Origin: Candidatus Aerophobus profundus SCGC AAA252-L23
GTDB lineage: Bacteria > Aerophobota > Aerophobia > Aerophobales > Aerophobaceae
Direction: 5' to 3'
DNA length: 11,979 nucleotides
NCBI GenBank assembly: GCA_000402295.1
Contig: AQRW01000184.1
Location: 40,765 to 52,743, forward strand
Shown here: positions 8,141 to 11,979 of the stretch, in pieces
Position numbering within the stretch: the stretch's first letter is position 1
Layout of the letters: every line of letters begins with the position of its first letter
Program-made: the position numbers and the translations under genes
Notes under the pieces: generated by a model
Told to the model about the DNA's origin: nothing
Databases searched by the model: none
The model's input: the letters and a program-made list of their open reading frames with translations, nothing else

Positions 8141-8208
8141 CTAGTCACTTTCGGTAGACCCTTACTATCTGCCAATTTCTCTTGCCAAGATTTACGTTTT
8201 TTAGCCAT
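8044..8208 (-). pseudogene. Truncated N-terminus resembling small MGMT-family proteins
   Basis: The ATG at 8208 has a strong ribosome site (GGAGGT, 5-base gap) and opens a 54-codon frame. Its first 21 residues, MAKKRKSWQEKLADSKGLPKV, closely resemble the start of small MGMT-family (alkyltransferase-like) proteins from anaerobes and archaea. From about residue 22 the similarity stops and no MGMT core follows; the rest of the frame overlaps, in another frame, the restriction-modification remnant. I infer a deletion that joined the head of one gene to the tail of another. A short novel peptide could still be made because the start signal is intact. The MGMT link rests on recalled N-terminal similarity only. 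Confidence 0.4.
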
Positions 8209-8278
8209 AGTCTACCTCCATATCAAATTATTTTTGACCTTTTTAATATTTTCATCTCCAAAGGCGGGATTCGGAATT

Positions 8279-8362
8279 TCATATAACGTTTTGCGGATAA
8301 AAGAAGTTGCCGAAGGCAATTTGGCGAAATCTTTGCTTTCCCTTTTATCCACTGTTATATGA
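8279..8362 (-). other. attC-like two-stem palindrome (candidate integron recombination site)
   Basis: Outer arms TCATATAAC (8279-8287) and GTTATATGA (8354-8362) are perfectly complementary. Inner arms GGATAAAAG (8295-8303) and CTTTTATCC (8342-8350) are also perfectly complementary. The arms are separated by unequal unpaired spacers of 7 and 3 bases. A central loop of about 38 bases carries a small hairpin TTGCC-GAA-GGCAA (8307-8319). This is the R-L-L-R layout of integron attC sites, and the outer boxes resemble Vibrio-type TATAAC/GTTATA. GTTATAT does not strictly fit the GTTRRRY consensus and no clear extrahelical base is seen. On the minus strand it follows the DUF3795 stop by 54 bases and precedes the next start codon by about 70, as between gene cassettes. 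It could instead be a MITE or other hairpin element. Confidence 0.4.
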
Positions 8363-8374
8363 CCCGAAGAGCAA

Positions 8375-8406
8375 GGTTGCTAAGCAACCGCAGGGTTCCC
8401 AAACCC
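8375..8406. repeat. Pair of small inverted repeats after the DUF3795 gene
   Basis: GGTTGCTAAGCAACC at 8375-8389 is a 7-bp perfect stem around a single base. GGGTT-CCCA-AACCC at 8393-8406 is a 5-bp stem. Both lie between the DUF3795 stop codon and the attC-like palindrome. They may form a transcript-end structure for the minus-strand gene, although no T-run follows directly. Confidence 0.45.
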
Positions 8407-8416
8407 ACCCAAATTT

Positions 8417-8878
8417 TCATTTTGGCTTTGCATACCAGCATTTTCTCCCTTTAAGAAATTCTTCAGTTCCCTGTTTGTTAATTCTTCTTAAATTTCTTAG
8501 ATGAGCATCCCCGTGGCCGGGCTTCAAAAAATCCAGTTTCTCACATGTCTTAAATTCATCACATTCCCAGCAACCCTCAATATCTCTCTTCTGACAGCAT
8601 TTTCTAATTTTACAAAAAGGTGGGCCTCCACCATCTTGGCATATCTTTCTACAGCGGAGTTTTACCATCGCTCCTAAAACCTCATAACATTGGGGATAAT
8701 TATTGAATACCTCAAAGAATGAGATTCCGGACAAAGCTTCTGCTGTCTTATCAAATCTTGACTGTCTTAACTCTTTTCTGAGATCTCTGGCCAAATCAGC
8801 AATCTTCCCTCGGTGAATAGGACAATCTCCACAATAAAGACCACAATAGGCGATTAAGTTTTTATCTTCTTTGCTCAT
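8417..8878 (-). CDS. DUF3795 cysteine-rich protein
   Basis: This 153-residue protein of the DUF3795 family begins with the hallmark AYCGLYCGDCP (C12, C16, C19). It contains 13 cysteines in all, at 12, 16, 19, 64, 76, 80, 89, 94, 95, 103, 106, 112 and 147, plus GPPFCKIRKCC and CWECDEFKTCEKL blocks. The cysteine spacing suggests zinc or iron-sulfur binding; the biological role of the family is unknown to me. The length is normal. The frame runs up to a TTG at 8911, but the ATG at 8878 is preferred: GGGAG lies 9 bases upstream, and family proteins start just before the AYCG motif. It is monocistronic with its own upstream promoter and is followed by small hairpins and the attC-like site. Confidence 0.85.
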   Translation of the reverse strand: MSKEDKNLIAYCGLYCGDCPIHRGKIADLARDLRKELRQSRFDKTAEALSGISFFEVFNNYPQCYEVLGAMVKLRCRKICQDGGGPPFCKIRKCCQKRDIEGCWECDEFKTCEKLDFLKPGHGDAHLRNLRRINKQGTEEFLKGRKCWYAKPK

Positions 8879-8939
8879 TTTACCGCACTCCCTGGACAGA
8901 TTAATAGTCAAGTCCTTTTTCTTCTGTGATAATGACTCT

Positions 8940-8968
8940 ATTATACCACAGGTAAGGATTTATGTCCC
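8940..8968 (-). promoter_or_regulatory. Promoter of the DUF3795 gene
   Basis: On the minus strand a perfect TATAAT (8945-8940) is preceded by TGG, giving an extended -10 (TGnTATAAT). Seventeen bases further upstream is GGGACA (8968-8963), a four-of-six -35 match. The start site would be near 8933, about 55 bases before the ATG at 8878. Confidence 0.6.
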
Positions 8969-8996
8969 ATTGAGAAGCTCTTGAGAAAGAACAAAG

Positions 8997-9024
8997 TTGA
9001 CACAAAATATCAAGAGACTATAGA
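8997..9024 (+). promoter_or_regulatory. Promoter of the PD-(D/E)XK nuclease gene
   Basis: A perfect TTGACA at 8997-9002 and TATAGA at 9019-9024 (four of six) are separated by 16 bases. The predicted start is about 30 bases upstream of the nuclease ATG. It is divergent from the DUF3795 promoter, whose -35 lies about 30 bases away, so the two could share regulation. Confidence 0.5.
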
Positions 9025-9063
9025 GGGTTTTTCAGCAGCCTGATAGGAAATGTCTTTTAAACC

Positions 9064-10176
9064 ATGAAGATAAGTTATTCTCGTGCCCGTTGTTACCGCT
9101 CCTGTCCCCAGCGATATAAATTGCAGTACATTGATAAAAAGCCCACTCCTGAGTATCCTCCTTTCATATTTGGCAACCTCATTCACGAAACTTTGGAGTA
9201 CCTGCATTCACCACGACACCCCCAACTCCCCTTACCCGAAGAAGTCCTCTCTCACTATGAGGTACTTTACGCGGCAACTTCCTCCGGCTTCCAGAAGGAC
9301 CACCCGGATTATTTTGCTCTGGGTAAAGAAATGCTCAAGAAGTATCTGGCTAAGATACCTTCTTCTCCGCCGCGAACCCTGGCCGTAGAAAAATCCTTTA
9401 CTTTACCTTTAAATGATTCCCATAAACTCACCGGAGTAATAGACCGAGTAGATGAACTCCCCGATGGAACTCTGGAAGTAATTGATTATAAGACCGGTCG
9501 CACCTTGCCGGATCAGCAGCAGGTCAATAAAGATTTGCAGCTTTCTATTTACTGGAGAGCCGCTTATCATCTGTGGAAAGTTTCGCAAATCAAGCTAACT
9601 TTTTATTACCTGTACTTCGATCACCTTTTCAACACCAGTCGCAGTAAGAAAGATTTTGAAGAAGTGAAATACGGTTTACTGGAAACAATTGAGGAAATTG
9701 AGAAAGGTAAATTTCCTCCCAAGCCGGGACAACAATGTAAATGGTGTCTTTATTCGGCCTGGTGTCCCGCCAAGAATCCTCCTCCTCTGCTCACGCCAGT
9801 TGAGGAGAAAATCGGTGAGCTAATAGAAGAATTCTATCAATCCCGGATTAAGGTAAAAGAATGGACGGAAAAACTTAGCCTCTTAAGGGAGAAAATGATT
9901 GAATACTGCCAAAAAAAGGGAATTGATCAGATTTCTTGGGAAGAAAAAATACTCACCCTTAAGGAGATAGATAGGTGGGAGTATGATGAGAAAAAACTCA
10001 AGGAACTTCTTTTCCCCCTAAGAAAATGGGATGAGGTTTCCGGGCTGGACAAAAAGAAATTAGAGACTCTCCTCGCCACCGACGAGCTGACCCCTTTGGA
10101 AAAATATCTGGTCAAGAAAAGTCTCAAAAAAACCGGTTCCCACTACCATCTTTCCGTCAAGCAAGTGGAAGGTTGA
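9064..10176 (+). CDS. Cas4/RecB-like PD-(D/E)XK nuclease with Fe-S cysteines
   Basis: This 370-residue protein of the PD-(D/E)XK (RecB C-terminal / Cas4-like) superfamily probably acts on single- or double-stranded DNA ends. Active-site elements are FGNLIHETLEYLH (H41), GVIDRVDE (D127), LEVIDYKTGR (E138, D141, K143) and the QLSIY motif (Q159). A likely 4Fe-4S set is C14 near the N-terminus plus C225, C228 and C234 in QCKWCLYSAWCP, the layout seen in AddB and Cas4 proteins. After the cluster, about 130 residues form a charged, mainly helical extension (235-370) that plain Cas4 (about 200 residues) lacks. The ATG at 9064 begins MKISYSRARCYRSCPQRY, a typical start; the nearest ribosome site AGGA is rather distant. 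It stands alone, without a helicase, cas genes or CRISPR array. Many genomes carry such stand-alone RecB-family exonuclease proteins, probably for repair. Confidence 0.88.
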   Translation: MKISYSRARCYRSCPQRYKLQYIDKKPTPEYPPFIFGNLIHETLEYLHSPRHPQLPLPEEVLSHYEVLYAATSSGFQKDHPDYFALGKEMLKKYLAKIPSSPPRTLAVEKSFTLPLNDSHKLTGVIDRVDELPDGTLEVIDYKTGRTLPDQQQVNKDLQLSIYWRAAYHLWKVSQIKLTFYYLYFDHLFNTSRSKKDFEEVKYGLLETIEEIEKGKFPPKPGQQCKWCLYSAWCPAKNPPPLLTPVEEKIGELIEEFYQSRIKVKEWTEKLSLLREKMIEYCQKKGIDQISWEEKILTLKEIDRWEYDEKKLKELLFPLRKWDEVSGLDKKKLETLLATDELTPLEKYLVKKSLKKTGSHYHLSVKQVEG

Positions 10177-10196
10177 TACCTCCTCTACCCTCTTCC

Positions 10197-10233
10197 GTCA
10201 TTGCGAGCAGCACAGCAACGTGGCAATCTCATC
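10197..10233 (+). repeat. Dispersed GTCATTGCGAG-type repeat element
   Basis: The sequence opens GTCATTGCGAGCAGCACAGC and ends GTGGCAATCTCATC. It matches a widespread family of short intergenic repeats with the pattern GTCATTGCGAG...GCAATCTC found in many bacterial genomes. ATTGC at 10200-10204 and GCAAT at 10223-10227 are inverted. It sits just downstream of the nuclease stop. Only one copy is seen in the window, so family membership rests on recall of the consensus. Confidence 0.55.
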
Positions 10234-10378
10234 AGGTAAAATACAGAGTAAGCATTTTCCCGGCGGCTTCAATGCTTCAAGACTTTTCATAATAATTCCG
10301 GCTAATTATGCTGCCTCTGACTCCATCTTAGAGAAGGCCAGACTTACCTGCGTTTTACCTCCAATGCTTTGTCAAAGT

Positions 10379-11188
10379 TCATGTGAAATTATCAACGAGG
10401 TATCTCATATTAGTCTGAGCACTCTTGTTGGGATTCTGGCAAGGGGGGTCAAATTCTACGGTGCACCAGTCGTCGTAATCTATTGACCGAAGAGCCTGCA
10501 TGAAACCAACCAGATCTACTTTACCCTTTCCCAGTTCCACAAATTCTGTTCCGTCCCAATCCTTCAGATGAACATAGGTAATTTTAGAGGCGAAAGTCTT
10601 CACTATGTTCACTACATCTACGCCCGCGGCAGCTAAATGGGCGCAATCGGGACAGAAGTCGATTTTGCTTGCCTCCAGAACTCTGGTTATCTGCTTGGGG
10701 GTTTCTTTGATTGTCCCCAGGTGCGGATGATAGCAACAGGCCACACCCACATCCTGACAGACTTTGACTATTTCATTCAATCCCTGCACCAAGAGCTTCC
10801 AGTCATCCTGGCCAATACCCGTACTTCTTATGGCTCCGGCACCAATGTCAACCCGTTCTCCTCCTGCAGCCAGAACAAACTGAGCCACTGTTTTGATTTT
10901 AGCCAGTTCTTCTTTCCGAGCATCGGGAAAGATGAGATTTGCTCCTGAATAAGCGGCGCAGAACTCAAGGTTGTACTTCTGGAGCAGATCCGCAAATTGT
11001 TGGGGATTCTTAAAATAAGGCTTTGTATCCCCGTCAAAGAGCTCAATTCCCTTAAATCCTGCGGCAGCAATACCCTCAAGAGCATCGATTAAAGAACCAG
11101 ACTGATAATAAAGCTGGCTGATAGAAGTAACCCCTTCAGCTCTAGCAACAATAGTCCCCTAACTGATGGGACTATAACCGTATTTCAT
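10379..11188 (-). pseudogene. Sugar phosphate isomerase/epimerase, interrupted by an in-frame TAG
   Basis: From ATG at 11188 (GAGGAGGT, 6-base gap) one frame gives 269 codons of a TIM-barrel isomerase/epimerase (xylose-isomerase-like, COG1082 type), with TAG at 11161-11159 as codon 10: MKYGYSPIS, stop, GTIVARAEGV. The rest is uninterrupted and family-like. It includes the FKGIELFDG strand, CCYHPHLGT (H154, H156), the metal-site region CPDCAHLAAAG (D181, H184), YVHLKDWDGTEF (H207, D210) and VEFDPP (E245). Related proteins often have a tryptophan where the stop lies, so TGG to TAG is likely. No ATG, GTG or TTG restarts before GTG at 10888 (codon 101), which would lose the first strands of the barrel. 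It lies about 200 bases downstream of the aminotransferase remnant in the same direction, suggesting a former sugar-modification operon. A base-call error or suppression cannot be excluded. Confidence 0.82.
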
Positions 11189-11289
11189 TATCATACCTCC
11201 TCTGAGATAATTACAAAAACCTTTCCAAATAACCGTTTTGTTCCCCGCGATTCAAGCTTTTCAATAGAACCTCCATCATTTAATCAAGC

Positions 11290-11320
11290 CAGGCAAGGCC
11301 TGAGATATCAGACTCTCAGG
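11290..11320. repeat. Inverted repeats in the leader between aminotransferase and isomerase
   Basis: CCTGAGA (11299-11305) and TCTCAGG (11314-11320) form a 7-bp stem with an 8-base loop. Overlapping it, CAGGC-AAG-GCCTG (11290-11302) forms a competing 5-bp stem. Two mutually exclusive hairpins in a 200-base spacer could act in attenuation or as a weak transcript end, but no T-run follows. The rest of 11189-11388 holds only a 27-codon minus-strand frame without a start, ending at the isomerase ribosome site. Confidence 0.3.
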
Positions 11321-11388
11321 TAACCTGCCCTTTATAGCAGAAAGGAAAAACTATATTTTCTTTTCACCCTTATGAGAAGCAACGGGAG

Positions 11389-11599
11389 TTACATGTATTT
11401 CTTAGCTGCCTTCTGAAACTCCTCAATTACCCGGTCACAAATCTCATTAGTCAAAGCAGACGGTATAGAAAGAAGGTTTCCCCGGGAGACCAAATCATCT
11501 TCAACCGGACAGGTTCCTTTGTCATAAGAATAATCTTTGGCAAATTCATTTAGGGAATCAGTCCAAGGACGACCAGGGGAACTAGTACCTCTTTTTTTA
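11389..11599 (-). pseudogene. DegT/DnrJ/EryC1/StrS aminotransferase, C-terminal fragment cut by IS
   Basis: About 69 codons ending with TAA at 11391-11389 carry GRPWTDSLNEFAKDYSYDKGTCPVEDDLVSRGNLLSIP and then an amphipathic helix IEEFQKAAKKYM. This is the C-terminal pattern of the PLP-dependent DegT/DnrJ/EryC1/StrS sugar aminotransferases (KGTCPxxxxLxxRxxLLxIP). The family is normally about 400 residues; the PLP lysine and the whole large domain are missing. The frame runs straight into the IS terminal repeat at 11600, so the IS inserted into the gene. The rest may lie beyond the IS outside the window. Its orientation matches the downstream sugar isomerase, consistent with one carbohydrate operon. 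Confidence 0.7.
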
Positions 11600-11618
11600 A
11601 CTAGCGTGAGTTTATTAA
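11600..11618 (+). repeat. Left terminal inverted repeat of the right IS copy
   Basis: ACTAGCGTGAGTTTATTAA is the exact reverse complement of 201-219 and precedes the transposase 5' region. It marks the left tip of a second IS of the same family, in the same orientation as the copy at the left edge. The aminotransferase remnant ends where it begins. Confidence 0.75.
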
Positions 11619-11810
11619 GAAAGTGAGATTATTCAGGAGATCAAGACGAGGCAATCCGGTCATAGTGAGACATTGGGAAGTTATGGTAGTGGGTAAAAAG
11701 TGTATACACTGATTTGTGTCATGCATCTTCCTCCAGAAAGATGCTAGTTTAATAAAGGTAAAGAAGACTATCCCAGCAAAGTCAAAACTTATGAGCACGG
11801 TCTGGTAAGG

Positions 11811-11979
11811 ATGATGCTTAACATTGCTGAGGAGATTAAGATTGTTCCCATAATTAACCGACATATTGAAGATAAAAGACTACGGGATGGCTTCACCGTT
11901 GGTGCCTCACTTCTTTTGGCCGCCCTGGGCAGAGTGGGAAGGCCCACCAGTAAAAGAGGCTGGTATGAGGACTGGGCTA
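11811..11979 (+). CDS. IS1634-like transposase, N-terminal part (runs off the window)
   Basis: The frame reads MMLNIAEEIKIVPIINRHI, then RDGFTVGASLLLAALGRVGRPTSKRGWYEDWA up to the window edge. The IINRH..., hxVGxxLLLAAhxR and PTSKRxxxxW motifs are characteristic of the N-terminal part of IS1634-family DDE transposases; the catalytic residues are beyond the edge. The start is uncertain. The frame is open back to 11748 (after TAG at 11745), and the extra residues KVKTYEHGLVR look family-like, but no ATG, GTG or TTG exists there, and the ribosome site before 11811 is poor. Either an unusual start or a frameshifted, inactive copy is possible. It lies 192 bases inside the terminal repeat. Confidence 0.75.
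   Translation, partial: MMLNIAEEIKIVPIINRHIEDKRLRDGFTVGASLLLAALGRVGRPTSKRGWYEDWA

Noticed and set aside
10220..10486. Plus-strand open frame of 88 codons overlapping the isomerase 3' end
   Set aside because: Its start lies inside the dispersed repeat, it has no ribosome site, and its second half is antisense to a well-supported isomerase.
11159..11161. TAG as a pyrrolysine or other recoded codon
   Set aside because: TAG ends several other genes in the window, no recoding signal is visible, and a one-base change from TGG is simpler. It is kept only as an alternative in the finding.
11601..11864. Minus-strand open frame of 87 codons in the right IS
   Set aside because: It is antisense to the transposase N-terminal region and contains the IS terminal repeat; it shows no family features.
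1..11979. CRISPR arrays, tRNA, rRNA or riboswitches
   Set aside because: No regularly spaced direct repeats, no cloverleaf with a TTCGA-type arm and no rRNA-like segments were recognised on either strand.

Overview
The window looks like an accessory stretch of an uncultured, probably anaerobic environmental bacterium. The hints are a DUF3795 protein, CorA and TIM-barrel isomerase types common in sediment and subsurface genomes, a genome-wide GTCATTGCGAG-type repeat and strong Shine-Dalgarno sites. No marker gene fixes the phylum, so I do not name one. Both ends lie inside the same kind of insertion sequence (IS1634-like): the 3' end of a transposase with its terminal repeat at the left (2-219) and the 5' end with the matching repeat at the right (11600-11979), in the same orientation.

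Region 220-621 holds no gene I can support. From 5951 down to 622 (minus strand) runs a compact four-gene sensory operon: a membrane-anchored NitT/TauT-type substrate-binding protein, a two-TM HAMP histidine kinase, an Rcp1-like single-domain response regulator, and a soluble hybrid kinase with a receiver at each end (REC-PAS-PAS-HisKA-HATPase-REC). Gaps are 11, 1 and 23 bases. No ABC permease or ATPase and no DNA-binding output is present, so the binding protein is more likely a ligand sensor for the kinase than part of an importer.

From 7312 to 6248 lies a corA magnesium transporter gene that is intact except for an in-frame TGA at codon 31; a good promoter sits upstream. Region 7440-8208 is a graveyard of broken minus-strand genes: an AbiEii-like nucleotidyltransferase piece, the C-terminal tail of an Eco57I-type restriction-modification enzyme with a frameshift and two adjacent stops, and the first codons of an MGMT-family-like protein. 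It is bounded by an 84-bp two-stem palindrome (8279-8362) with integron attC architecture, which directly follows the DUF3795 gene (8878-8417).

A divergent promoter region (8912-9063) separates the DUF3795 gene from a plus-strand Cas4/RecB-like PD-(D/E)XK nuclease with an Fe-S cysteine set (9064-10176). A short dispersed repeat follows at 10197-10233. The last genes are minus-strand sugar metabolism: a sugar phosphate isomerase/epimerase (11188-10379), complete except for an in-frame TAG at codon 10, and upstream of it the C-terminal 69 codons of a DegT/DnrJ/EryC1/StrS aminotransferase cut off by the right-hand IS.

Overall, one intact sensory operon, one intact nuclease and one intact DUF3795 gene lie in a region being eroded by IS insertion, point nonsense mutations and fragment deletion.
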